From: Exiguobacterium sp. FSL W8-0210
Lineage (GTDB): Bacteria; Bacillota; Bacilli; Exiguobacteriales; Exiguobacteriaceae
Assembly: GCF_038006045.1 (NCBI RefSeq)
Contig: NZ_JBBOUK010000001.1
Location: forward strand, 3,048,011-3,112,010
Direction: 5' to 3'
Length of the DNA: 64,000 bases
The position numbers and the translations under genes were made by a program. Shown here one piece after another: positions 35,272 through 43,073 of the stretch. The notes under the pieces were generated by a model, which saw only the letters and a program-made list of their open reading frames with translations, did no database searches and was not told the DNA's origin. How positions within the stretch are numbered: the stretch's first letter is position 1; each line of letters opens with the position of its first letter.

Positions 35272-35469
35272 TCAATGCGCACGGAATGAATACGCGCGTG
35301 TGACAGAATTAGCGATCTCATATTCATATTCTTGGTGGGCAGCGCGAGCTTGCGCGATGCAATTATCTAGTTCTTTTGTGTTGAAATAACGTTGCGCTTC
35401 CGTCAACGTGCCACTTACGACTAAAAATACGCCGAACACGATCAACCATTCTCTAATTCGTTCGTTCAT
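35272..35469 (-). CDS. Small membrane-anchored hypothetical protein, 65 aa
   Basis: MNERIREWLIVFGVFLVVSG at the N-terminus is a single membrane segment after a short charged start; the rest (TLTEAQRYFNTKELDNCIAQ and on) is a hydrophilic helix. The ATG at 35469 follows AAAGGAG by 8 bases, so the gene is probably real. No family is recognised. It lies alone between DUF4317 and the secreted nuclease. Confidence 0.65.
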   Translation of the reverse strand: MNERIREWLIVFGVFLVVSGTLTEAQRYFNTKELDNCIAQARAAHQEYEYEIANSVTRAYSFRAH

Positions 35470-35649
35470 TATGTAGTCTCCTTTCTTCTCCACCTAAATC
35501 CTAACATCAGACCCTTCAATATAATGACAAAAGTTTAATTTTAATAACATTTACACGATATTCATTTTCTCCTAAATAAGTGATGACATACTAAAAATTG
35601 TGAAGGGTGTCTTCACATCATCTCGTCTCATACATAGGAGGAATGACAC

Positions 35650-36282
35650 GTGTTCAAAGCCATCAAGTCCATCGTCATCACTACGCTCGTCTGCCTGACC
35701 GCTTTCCAATTCGATACGACGTCTGTTTCCGCATTACCATCGGGCATCTCGTCGAAAGCGACGGCCCAGTCTCAACTCGATGCCTTAACGGTTAAAACAG
35801 AAGGCAGCATGACCGGTTATTCGCGTGATTTGTTCCCGCACTGGAGCAGTCAAGGAGGCGGCTGTGATACACGACAAGTCGTCTTAAAACGTGACGCCGA
35901 TTCATATGTCGGATCGTGCCCCGTCACATCCGGTTCTTGGTATAGTTACTATGACGGACTAACATTCACGAACCCGTCTGACCTCGACATCGATCATGTC
36001 GTTCCGCTTGCGGAAGCATGGCGTTCAGGAGCAAGCAGCTGGACGACGACGACTCGTCAAGCATTCGCAAACGATTTGACAGGTCCGCAATTGATTGCTG
36101 TCTCTGCAAGCTCGAACCGTTCAAAAGGGGACCAGGATCCGTCGACATGGAAGCCAACACGGGCAGGTGCGAGCTGCGCTTACTCGAAGATGTGGATCAA
36201 TACGAAGAGCCGCTGGAACCTCAGCTTACAGTCGAGTGAAAAAACCGCCTTACAAACGATGTTGAACACATGTACATACTAA
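35650..36282 (+). CDS. Secreted HNH-family nuclease (DUF1524)
   Basis: A 210-residue protein starting with GTG, 10 bases after AGGAGG. The N-terminus (KAIKSIVITTLVCLTAF, then SVSA) is a signal peptide, with likely cleavage near residue 28. The DLDIDHVVPLAEAWRSGA motif near residue 115 is the D-H-V-V-P core of DUF1524/HNH extracellular nucleases, and the SNRSKGDQDPSTWKP block supplies further active-site residues (Asn, Lys, Asp). Cysteines (GGGCDTR, GSCPV, ASCAYSK, NTCTY) probably form disulfides. It likely degrades DNA or RNA outside the cell, for nutrition or competition. A small gene follows by 15 bases. Confidence 0.88.
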   Translation: MFKAIKSIVITTLVCLTAFQFDTTSVSALPSGISSKATAQSQLDALTVKTEGSMTGYSRDLFPHWSSQGGGCDTRQVVLKRDADSYVGSCPVTSGSWYSYYDGLTFTNPSDLDIDHVVPLAEAWRSGASSWTTTTRQAFANDLTGPQLIAVSASSNRSKGDQDPSTWKPTRAGASCAYSKMWINTKSRWNLSLQSSEKTALQTMLNTCTY

Positions 36283-36297
36283 AAAGGAGTCGATTCG

Positions 36298-36537
36298 ATG
36301 GAAACGAAAACCTCTACTTTTACCGCCACACATGGTGTCATGACGCAAGAAGTCGGTGTCATCAGCGGTGAACTCGAACTCCGGACGACCTGTCAGGAGG
36401 ACGGCGCATTGGAACTAAAGATTGCTTACGTCGGAGCGATAGACGTCTATACGTTACCCGGTAGTTATCGTGTTCATGACGTTCGGGATCATGACGTCAT
36501 CCATCAGATGCTCGTCAATGTACTAGAGCGAACATAA
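36298..36537 (+). CDS. Hypothetical protein, 79 aa, downstream of the secreted nuclease
   Basis: A short cytoplasmic-looking protein (METKTSTFTATHGVMTQEVG...) with alternating strand-like segments (GELELRTTC, LELKIAYVGAIDVYTLPG) and a helical end (HQMLVNVLERT). AAAGGAG lies 8 bases before the ATG. It is 15 bases after the nuclease and before the shared terminator, so it is co-transcribed. No family is recognised. Its place suggests it could be an inhibitor or accessory of the nuclease, which is a guess. Confidence 0.7.
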   Translation: METKTSTFTATHGVMTQEVGVISGELELRTTCQEDGALELKIAYVGAIDVYTLPGSYRVHDVRDHDVIHQMLVNVLERT

Positions 36538-36540
36538 TGA

Positions 36541-36580
36541 AAAACAGACGCTGTCCAAGTTAGTGGGCGGCGTCTGTTTT
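36541..36580 (+). terminator. Terminator of the nuclease operon
   Basis: AAAACAGACGCTGTCCA (36541-36557) pairs with TGGGCGGCGTCTGTTTT (36564-36580) with a few wobble pairs. Confidence 0.85.
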
Positions 36581-36695
36581 ACTCTTGAGTATTCAAAATC
36601 GAATTGTTATTATTTACCAAATTGTAAGAGCTTATCTGACTATTTATTCGGTATAGTGTAGACAAGGCCACTATCCTTTCAAGGAGGTATAGCTT

Positions 36696-36848
36696 ATGCG
36701 AAATATTTTGATTTTAATTGGTGTCATCGTAAGTGGTGCAGGTCTCTATATGGCACTAGAAAGTCACGTGCCTTCGTTACTCGTTACGGGCATCATCATG
36801 TTGTTTGGTTGCGGTATCGGTCTCATCACAAAAGAAAAGTCGGAGTAA
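36696..36848 (+). CDS. Small two-helix membrane protein, 50 aa
   Basis: ATG at 36696 follows AAGGAGG by 8 bases. The product has two hydrophobic helices (ILILIGVIVSGAGLYMAL and LLVTGIIMLFGCGIGLI) joined by a short loop ESHVPS and ends KEKSE. This ribosome site is the best in the area, so the gene is probably real. No function is known. Its end overlaps the start of the next frame by 40 bases. Confidence 0.65.
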   Translation: MRNILILIGVIVSGAGLYMALESHVPSLLVTGIIMLFGCGIGLITKEKSE

Positions 36849-37249
36849 TCTATATATCCAGTCAGCGGGATAACTATGATTCAACAATTCATCAAGGAAC
36901 AACAGTCGCACCGTACTATTGGCGGTTTTATCGCAAGTCTGCCGACCCGATCCTAGCCCACGTCAATCCATCGCGTTTACAAGACAACGATCTTGTACTG
37001 TTGATTCAAGCGGACCAATCGATTATTGTCTCTTTCGCTAATTCACAAGATCAATCAGATTGGACGCCACTATCACGAGAGCAGATTCATCGATCGAAAA
37101 GTCTACTTGCACCTAAGACATGCTATTTCAAAATTAAGCACGGTGAATATGGCGGAACCTATTTGATTTCACCAGATTTGATTGTGAATGATCAATTCAA
37201 GAGTGAGAAGGATTATTTAGAAGTTCTATCATCAACAACGAATAAGTAA
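36809..37249 (+). CDS. Hypothetical protein, start uncertain or N-terminus lost
   Basis: The frame is open from a TTG at 36809 to 37249 (146 residues). The protein part that looks real begins near VGVIYISSQRDNYDS and runs through APYYWRFYRKSADPILAHVNP, DNDLVLLIQADQSIIVSF to the end. No ATG or ribosome site lies in this frame, and the first codons overlap the small membrane gene. It may be an N-terminally truncated gene, or be translated by coupling from the upstream ORF. No family is recognised. Confidence 0.5.
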   Translation: MRYRSHHKRKVGVIYISSQRDNYDSTIHQGTTVAPYYWRFYRKSADPILAHVNPSRLQDNDLVLLIQADQSIIVSFANSQDQSDWTPLSREQIHRSKSLLAPKTCYFKIKHGEYGGTYLISPDLIVNDQFKSEKDYLEVLSSTTNK

Positions 37250-37250
37250 C

Positions 37251-37727
37251 TCATAAATGTTTTATCAAGACGATTTCGTCTTTAATCGGAACTCCCTTTT
37301 CATTGTATAACGGGATTTCCGGTTTTATTTTGCGTGCAAGGTCCACGGCATTCGGAATCACCTGCGATATTGTATATCCCCGATGTTGATAGAAACGTAT
37401 CGCATGCTTATTATCATTCGTCGTAACAAGTGTCAGCAAGTCGCATTGTTGCTGTGCTGCCCTTTCTTCTACCACTTGCATCAATCGTGAGCCGATTCCT
37501 TTTCCTTCCTCAAGACTATCCAGCGAAATGATTTCGCACGTCTGTGAAGTCATATGATAGGTAATCAGTCCAATGATTTCATGTTCATCGTTTATGGCAT
37601 AAAATCCATCTAAGAGACTACAATCATGAACACCTGTCGATGTTACCATTTGTGAACTGCCCCAGTGCTTGGTAAAAAAGACTTTAACCTGACTACGTGT
37701 TTTTTCTTCAATGATCTGAATAACCAT
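37251..37727 (-). CDS. GNAT family N-acetyltransferase
   Basis: A 158-residue acetyltransferase. Motif A is visible as SLDSLEEGKGIGSRLMQVVEE with the acetyl-CoA pyrophosphate-binding GKGIGS; the C-terminal NKHAIRFYQHRGYTI is motif B. AAGGAGG lies 5 bases before the ATG. The acceptor is unknown. It converges with the preceding hypothetical gene; the two stop codons are 1 base apart. Confidence 0.88.
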   Translation of the reverse strand: MVIQIIEEKTRSQVKVFFTKHWGSSQMVTSTGVHDCSLLDGFYAINDEHEIIGLITYHMTSQTCEIISLDSLEEGKGIGSRLMQVVEERAAQQQCDLLTLVTTNDNKHAIRFYQHRGYTISQVIPNAVDLARKIKPEIPLYNEKGVPIKDEIVLIKHL

Positions 37728-37798
37728 TATGTCCTCCTTTCATTTATATACATTTCGTCGTCTTTGTTAATTATGATATAAGAGTTAATCTTACTAAC

Positions 37799-37848
37799 TA
37801 AAAAAGACCACCTAGAGTATCAGTTAATACACTTAAGGCGGTCATCTA
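37799..37848 (-). terminator. Terminator after rlmH
   Basis: On the minus strand GACCGCCT (from 37844) pairs with AGGTGGTC (to about 37806), followed by TTTTTT. The upper stem is imperfect. Confidence 0.65.
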
Positions 37849-37856
37849 AATACTGC

Positions 37857-38336
37857 TTATTTGTGATAAGGCTCATTCCGATTAATCCGATACGCTCGAT
37901 AAATCTGTTCACAGAGGATCATCTTCATCAACTGATGCGGGAATGTCATCTTTGAAAACGAGATCGTATCATTTGCACGCTGCATCACTTCTGGTGCAAG
38001 ACCAAGTGATCCGCCGATGACGAAAGCAATTTTACTCTTGCCGTATGTCGCGAGTTGATCGAGTTCTTTTGCAAACTGTTCACTCGTCCGTTGTTTTCCT
38101 TCGATAGCAAGTGCGAGGACGTGAACGTCAGGTCCGATCTTCGCTAAAATCCGTTCGCCTTCTTTTTTCTTCACTTGCGCCACCTCCGCTTCACTCAATT
38201 GCTCCGGTGCCTTTTCGTCCGCGACCTCGATTTCTTGGATCGAACAGTAGGCGCCGAGACGCTTCGTATATTCAGCGATGCCTTGCTTCAAATACTTCTC
38301 TTTTAGCTTTCCGACCGTAATGATGGTAATTTGCAT
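37857..38336 (-). CDS. rlmH: 23S rRNA (pseudouridine1915-N3)-methyltransferase
   Basis: A 159-residue SPOUT methyltransferase acting on helix 69 of 23S rRNA in the assembled ribosome. [25 protein letters not shown] is the diagnostic N-terminus, [13 protein letters not shown] the SAM-binding knot, and the C-terminus [21 protein letters not shown] is strictly typical. Full length. It lies near walRK-htrA as in other Bacillales and is preceded by a group of DnaA boxes. Confidence 0.96.
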   Translation of the reverse strand: MQITIITVGKLKEKYLKQGIAEYTKRLGAYCSIQEIEVADEKAPEQLSEAEVAQVKKKEGERILAKIGPDVHVLALAIEGKQRTSEQFAKELDQLATYGKSKIAFVIGGSLGLAPEVMQRANDTISFSKMTFPHQLMKMILCEQIYRAYRINRNEPYHK

Positions 38337-38370
38337 CTTATTTCTCGCTTTCTGACAGAAAATTCAGGAG

Positions 38371-38599
38371 TTATCCACAGAGTTATCCACAAATCCACAT
38401 GTTGATATTTATTTTTTGCTTGACACAAGATATGTTGCCGATGCGTCACAGTATTCACAGGTGATGTTTTTTTCTGGATTTAGCTGATCGAGAATCGGGT
38501 ATTGTTCTGTTTCATCTACGATTTCGTCAAGCGCGAGCTCGACATGTTCTAAACAGACGTACTTATCCACAGGTGGTCTCCTCCTTTCACTTATCCACA
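38371..38599 (+). repeat. Cluster of four perfect DnaA boxes away from oriC
   Basis: TTATCCACA occurs at 38371-38379, 38383-38391, 38563-38571 and 38591-38599, all in the same orientation; TTATCCGCT (38601-38609) is a near copy. The first two are 12 bases apart. They flank and enter the small CxxH/CxxC gene, about 25 kb from the oriC cluster. DnaA-box clusters near the origin titrate DnaA and delay initiation in B. subtilis; the same role is likely here. Confidence 0.75.
38409..38570 (-). CDS. CxxH/CxxC family small protein
   Basis: A 53-residue protein of the CxxH/CxxC family (conserved next to rlmH/htrA in Bacillales). It has a Cys-Leu-Glu-His motif near residue 6 (KYVCLEHVEL) and a Cys-Glu-Tyr-Cys motif near residue 40 (ITCEYCDAS), probably one zinc site. 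The GTG at 38570 follows AAAGGAGG by 9 bases and is itself part of a DnaA box. Function unknown. Confidence 0.8.
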   Translation of the reverse strand: MDKYVCLEHVELALDEIVDETEQYPILDQLNPEKNITCEYCDASATYLVSSKK

Positions 38600-38664
38600 T
38601 TTATCCGCTTCCAGTATAACAAATATCGACCTTCCTGACCGGAAAAGGCGCAGGTTTCCTCACT

Positions 38665-38702
38665 CAAAAAAACCATCCACAGGTCGGACCTGTGGATGGT
38701 TT
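38665..38702 (-). terminator. Terminator of htrA
   Basis: Minus strand AACCATCCACAGGTC pairs with GACCTGTGGATGGTT, followed by TTTTTTGAG. The stem contains CATCCACAG, one step from a DnaA box on each strand. Confidence 0.87.
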
Positions 38703-38715
38703 TTCAGATTATGCT

Positions 38716-40005
38716 TTACTGAACAGTTGGTGACTGAGCTGACAACTTCACATCTGCTGTCTGTTTTTCACCGCCACGGTAGAACGTGACTTTGACCGTT
38801 TCGCCAACTTTTGCATCCCGGTAGAGAACACTTTTTAGATCAGCGAACGATGCGATCGCTTTTCCGTTGATCTCAACGATGACATCGTTTGCCTTCATAC
38901 CCGCTTTTTCGGCTCCGCTGTTACGTGTCAGACCGACGACGACGATTCCTTTCGTGACATCATTCGGTAATTTCAGACGATCTTCGCGATATCCGCTTGG
39001 GAATTCCTGCACGTCACGAATCTGAATCCCGAGCTGTGGACGAACGACTTCACCATTTTGCTCGAGATCACGCATGATTGGTAACGCTTCGTTGATCGGA
39101 ATCGCAAACCCGACTCCTTCGACACTTGCTTCCGCGATCTTCATCGAGTTGATCCCGATCAATTGACCGGCTGTGTTGATGAGCGCTCCACCCGAGTTCC
39201 CCGGGTTGATCGCTGCATCGGTTTGGATGACTTCCGTGTTGAAGTCTTGCTGTCCATCCTTGTTCGTATCGACTGGAACTGTCCGTTCCTGCGCACTGAT
39301 GACACCGCGTGTGACGGAGTTCGCGAAGATTCCGAGTGGGTTTCCGATCGCAAGCACCGTTTCACCGGCACGTAACGTATCCGAATCCCCCAGTTTTGCG
39401 ACTTGTGTCACTTTCGATGAATCAATCGACAAGACCGCTAAATCGTACGTCGGATCTTCCCCGAGGACTTTTGCCTCGAGTGCTGTTCCATCGGATAACG
39501 TCACAGACAGGCGGCTCGCGCCTTCGACGACGTGGTAGTTCGTGACGACGTAGGCTTTATTGCCGTCTTTTTTATAGATGACGCCGGACCCCGCACCCGT
39601 TTCCTGATCGGTTCCTTGGAACGAGCTCTGAAGGTTCGTCACGCTCACGACGGCTTCCTTCGTCTTACCGACCGCACCGACGATGTCGGCTTCATCCTCT
39701 GTCGTCTGTGTCGCAGTCTGTTCCGCTGTCGTCGACGAAACCGGAGTCGGACTCGTCATCTCATCGCGGACGAACGGCCACGCGACGAGGGCGATCAACA
39801 AGGCTCCGACGATTCCGCCGATCAGACCGACGAAAAAGGCTTTTCCGGCACCGCGACGACGCGGTGGTTCTGGTTGTTCTTCATATGGTTCACGATAAGG
39901 GCTGACCGGTTCGCTCGTTGCCGGTTGACGGGGCGGGAAGCCGCTCTCATCGGATGACTGTTCGTATCGTTCGGATTCGTTCCGTGGTTCTTCGGGTCGA
40001 TCCAT
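38716..40005 (-). CDS. htrA: HtrA-type membrane-anchored serine protease
   Basis: A 429-residue protease/chaperone of the cell envelope. Order: acidic cytoplasmic tail (residues 1-50), one membrane helix (FFVGLIGGIVGALLIALVAW), trypsin-like domain with His158 (VVTNYHVVEG), Asp188 (TYDLAVLSID) and Ser271 (NPGNSGGALIN), then one PDZ domain (KGIVVVGLTRNSGAEKAGM). The second ATG (40005) is preferred because AGGAGG lies 9 bases upstream, only 3 from the ATG at 40011. It is the last member of the walRKHIJ-htrA block but has its own promoter. Confidence 0.93.
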   Translation of the reverse strand: MDRPEEPRNESERYEQSSDESGFPPRQPATSEPVSPYREPYEEQPEPPRRRGAGKAFFVGLIGGIVGALLIALVAWPFVRDEMTSPTPVSSTTAEQTATQTTEDEADIVGAVGKTKEAVVSVTNLQSSFQGTDQETGAGSGVIYKKDGNKAYVVTNYHVVEGASRLSVTLSDGTALEAKVLGEDPTYDLAVLSIDSSKVTQVAKLGDSDTLRAGETVLAIGNPLGIFANSVTRGVISAQERTVPVDTNKDGQQDFNTEVIQTDAAINPGNSGGALINTAGQLIGINSMKIAEASVEGVGFAIPINEALPIMRDLEQNGEVVRPQLGIQIRDVQEFPSGYREDRLKLPNDVTKGIVVVGLTRNSGAEKAGMKANDVIVEINGKAIASFADLKSVLYRDAKVGETVKVTFYRGGEKQTADVKLSAQSPTVQ

Positions 40006-40039
40006 CGACATACGCCTCCTTTATGACTCTCTTTACACA

Positions 40040-40067
40040 AGTATACCCCCATCACGTGGCAAGTGAA
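40040..40067 (-). promoter_or_regulatory. htrA promoter
   Basis: Minus strand TTCACT (40067-40062), 16 bases, TATACT (40045-40040). CCCCCACATT...GGGGG around it can form a hairpin that overlaps the promoter. Confidence 0.6.
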
Positions 40068-40111
40068 CCAAATGTGGGGGTCTTTTGAGCATATTCAGTA
40101 ATTTCCCATAA

Positions 40112-40903
40112 TCAAAGCTTTAGGAGCGGCGTCGGAATGACCGGATCCGTGTCGAGAAGCTGAATCTTACTCAGATCGACTTCACGGCTCGCGAGCGTCT
40201 GGGAGACACTCATCCGGGCGAGTTCCTTCATGTTGTTGTCCTTGCTCAAATGGGCCATATGGATCCGTTTTGTTCGATCATCAAGGACCTCGCTCATCGC
40301 GATTGCGGCATCCTCGTTCGAGACGTGTCCGTAATCCCCGAGGATCCGTCGTTTGACGCTCCACGGGTAATGTCCCATCTGGAGCATGCCGATATCATGG
40401 TTCGCTTCGAAGATATAAGCATCAGCGCCCCGAATGACACCTTTCATCCGGTCCGAGACGTATCCGGTATCCGTGATGTGCGCCAACCGTTTTCCTTCAT
40501 GGGCGAACTGGAAAAACATCGGATCGGCTGCATCGTGACTGACGTTGAACGATTCGACTTCGATGTCACCGAACTGCTTGACCTCTCCGACTTCCCAGAG
40601 GAACTTCAGCGCCGGATCAATCTTACCGATCTTCGCTTCCATCGCTGCCCATGTCTTTTCATTCGCATAAAGCGGGATATTGTACTTCCGTGCCATGATG
40701 CCGACGCCTTTGATATGGTCGGAGTGTTCATGGGTGACGAACAGACCATCGATGCCATGCGGCGACCGGTCGATCTGGTCGAATAAGGCGAGCATCGCCT
40801 TACCGGTCAGTCCCGCGTCGACGAGCAAGCGGGTCTGTTCACTTTCGATATAGAGGGCGTTCCCCGTCGAGCCACTGGCCATGACGCTGTAGTGTAGGCT
40901 CAT
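40112..40903 (-). CDS. walJ: MBL-fold hydrolase WalJ (YycJ)
   Basis: A 263-residue metallo-beta-lactamase-fold protein. The metal-binding motif is [12 protein letters not shown], with the His-x-His-x-Asp-His ligands, and later His residues in [10 protein letters not shown]. subtilis YycJ/WalJ is a nuclease-like member linked to cell division and DNA replication control. The ATG at 40903 follows TGAGGAA; the frame opens earlier inside yycI. It is 10 bases after yycI in the walRKHIJ operon. Confidence 0.93.
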   Translation of the reverse strand: MSLHYSVMASGSTGNALYIESEQTRLLVDAGLTGKAMLALFDQIDRSPHGIDGLFVTHEHSDHIKGVGIMARKYNIPLYANEKTWAAMEAKIGKIDPALKFLWEVGEVKQFGDIEVESFNVSHDAADPMFFQFAHEGKRLAHITDTGYVSDRMKGVIRGADAYIFEANHDIGMLQMGHYPWSVKRRILGDYGHVSNEDAAIAMSEVLDDRTKRIHMAHLSKDNNMKELARMSVSQTLASREVDLSKIQLLDTDPVIPTPLLKL

Positions 40904-40913
40904 CGTGCATTCC

Positions 40914-41750
40914 TCATTTCTCTGAGACTGTATCCAATCGTTCGACGGTCTGGACGCCGCCGTCAATCGCATTGACGAAGTAGACTTCTTCATTATCGAG
41001 CTCGATTTGCCACGTTGGCGGCAGGATTTGAACGGATTCCGTTCCTTCCGTGACGAGACAGAAATAACCGAGCTTGTGACTCGTCAACCGTTTTGATGCC
41101 GGGAATAAACCTTGCTCCGACAACTGGACGATCGCTTCACTTGCTGATAACAACGTCACGTCCTGTGCTTGCCGGACGACCTTGTTCAAGTGGCGTTGTT
41201 TGTAGCTGACGATTTCCTTCGCATCGTTGAGCTGCAAGACGAGCAGGGACGGTCCAATCATCGCATCGTCCTCACGTGACTGCTGTGGTGTCGAATAGAG
41301 TGGTTGTCCCTTATACGTCTGAACGAATGTCATCTCCTGATACTTACTATCATACTTCCAAAATGTATATTCGGCACCATATCGAACTGATGCTTGAACG
41401 AACGATGAAGCAGAATCCCGCATCGTCTTCGCATCGAGTCGATACGGTTTCGTCAACCGGACCGACCACTCGACATCGTTCTTGACGGAGGCGACCGCGT
41501 CACGAATCGGTGAACTCGCGAGTGGCGCTAGCGTCCGCGCATCGACTTCGGCTGTTAAATAGCCGATGTCTCGCGTAACCGGTTGTAGCTTTTTCTCATC
41601 GATTTGACGATCCTTCAAGATCGATTTACCGGTCGCACTCGTCGCGACGATCCGCGGCTCGACCATCCGGTCCATCAATTGAATGGCGAGGTAGACGTTC
41701 AGGATCAAAAAGGTCAGCATCAATAAGGTCTTCGCTTTACTCCAGTCCAT
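40914..41750 (-). CDS. yycI: WalK-regulating membrane protein YycI
   Basis: A 278-residue membrane-anchored protein. [20 protein letters not shown] is a single N-terminal helix, followed by an extracytoplasmic domain. In B. subtilis YycI and YycH form a complex with WalK through membrane helices and hold down its kinase activity. It is 6 bases after yycH. Sequence conservation is low in this family, so identity rests on size, topology and operon position. Confidence 0.9.
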   Translation of the reverse strand: MDWSKAKTLLMLTFLILNVYLAIQLMDRMVEPRIVATSATGKSILKDRQIDEKKLQPVTRDIGYLTAEVDARTLAPLASSPIRDAVASVKNDVEWSVRLTKPYRLDAKTMRDSASSFVQASVRYGAEYTFWKYDSKYQEMTFVQTYKGQPLYSTPQQSREDDAMIGPSLLVLQLNDAKEIVSYKQRHLNKVVRQAQDVTLLSASEAIVQLSEQGLFPASKRLTSHKLGYFCLVTEGTESVQILPPTWQIELDNEEVYFVNAIDGGVQTVERLDTVSEK

Positions 41751-41756
41751 TCATCC

Positions 41757-43073
41757 TCACCCCTCATTCCCGACAGCTTGATTGATCGATTGCCAGACGC
41801 CATCGATTTTGATGAACCACGTCGGCTCAAAGACGGCATAGCGGCTCGTTGAAATCTTATACGTCATCTCATATCCAATCCGGATTCCACTGATCTCTTT
41901 TAAGAGGTCAGCACGACTCAGACGTTCGAGAACCGTTTCAACAGCTGGCACCGTTTCTTCCCGAAGGATGAGCTTCCGCTTCGCTCGGAGCATGCTACGA
42001 CTGAGCGACCGGACTTGATTTTCCTCATACATGATCTTCAGTGTCGCAAGATCGAACTTCGTCTGTTCGAGTAGCGGACCACTCTCCCCAAATACCGGAT
42101 ACCGGTTCAAGTACAACCGGAACGTCGCCGTCTGTTCCTCACTCTTTTTACTCATCTGATCAAAGTAATACCGGAAACCACTGCGTTGGGTATCTTGATC
42201 GAGCCAGCCCCCATGAATGTTGACATAGCTGACGAGCGTGCTGTAATCGACCGTCGAGCTTTGCGTATTCGGCGATAATGTATTGAAACGATACACATTA
42301 TAGTTTCGGTCATACGTCGAAACGCTGACGCCGTCCGTTAAGACGTCGAGATCATCCCGACTCTTGATTTGCTGGACGTTCGAGTTCTCGGCAAAAAAGG
42401 CACTCCGAATGCGGTCGAGTGGTTTCGGCGATTGCCCGACCTCGTCATAGACGAAGACTTGCTCTAGTCGCGTCGTACCGCTCGCGACATACGTATAATC
42501 GCCACCTTTGAGTTCGACGCGTGTCATCGGTTTTTTCTTATCATGCGCGAACAGTCGCTTCAGAACCGTCTCATCGCCGACGAGCTTGAAGTCCTTCAGG
42601 CGACCGGTCGCCGACTCGAGACGGAGGATTGGTCCATCATAATCGAGTAAATAGAGTCGTTTGATCGGTTCCGAGAAGGCGATCTGTTTTTCTCCGAGTA
42701 ACTCTTCAAGAATCGTCGCACTGATCGGTGTCGGGAAGATCATCTCGACACTCCGGTCACCGACCGGGATGTTGTTCGCTTTATCCGTCAAGACGAGGAC
42801 ACCGATGTTAAACGACGCACCGATTCGGTTAAGGAAGGTCCGACCGATGATTTGTGTCTGATAGATCCCTTCCTGATCCGAATAGACGAGTAGTTCCGGG
42901 TTGATCAGTTGGTTGCTTTCAATCGTCTTTGAGGCATCGATCTCGTTGAACGAGACCTGTTCCCGCTCGATTGATTCACTGCTTGGATGATAGGTCCAGA
43001 GCATCGCTGTCTGAGCGATCGAACCGGCGACGAGCAGGACGAGTAACAGCGAACTCCAGTGTTGTTTCTTCAT
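41757..43073 (-). CDS. yycH: WalK-regulating membrane protein YycH
   Basis: A 438-residue protein with one N-terminal membrane helix (SSLLLVLLVAGSIAQTAML) and a large extracytoplasmic domain. Its ATG overlaps the end of walK by 4 bases, so translation is coupled. With YycI it controls WalK. Identity from position, topology and length (B. subtilis YycH is about 455 residues). Confidence 0.9.
   Translation of the reverse strand: MKKQHWSSLLLVLLVAGSIAQTAMLWTYHPSSESIEREQVSFNEIDASKTIESNQLINPELLVYSDQEGIYQTQIIGRTFLNRIGASFNIGVLVLTDKANNIPVGDRSVEMIFPTPISATILEELLGEKQIAFSEPIKRLYLLDYDGPILRLESATGRLKDFKLVGDETVLKRLFAHDKKKPMTRVELKGGDYTYVASGTTRLEQVFVYDEVGQSPKPLDRIRSAFFAENSNVQQIKSRDDLDVLTDGVSVSTYDRNYNVYRFNTLSPNTQSSTVDYSTLVSYVNIHGGWLDQDTQRSGFRYYFDQMSKKSEEQTATFRLYLNRYPVFGESGPLLEQTKFDLATLKIMYEENQVRSLSRSMLRAKRKLILREETVPAVETVLERLSRADLLKEISGIRIGYEMTYKISTSRYAVFEPTWFIKIDGVWQSINQAVGNEG

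Noticed and set aside
36876..36956. Possible short ORF with an ATG at 36876
   Set aside because: Only 26 codons, in another frame than the well-formed downstream protein, and no ribosome site.
37800..38400. CRISPR-like or tRNA features near rlmH
   Set aside because: The repeated TTATCCACA motifs are DnaA boxes, too short and without regular spacers; no cloverleaf is seen.
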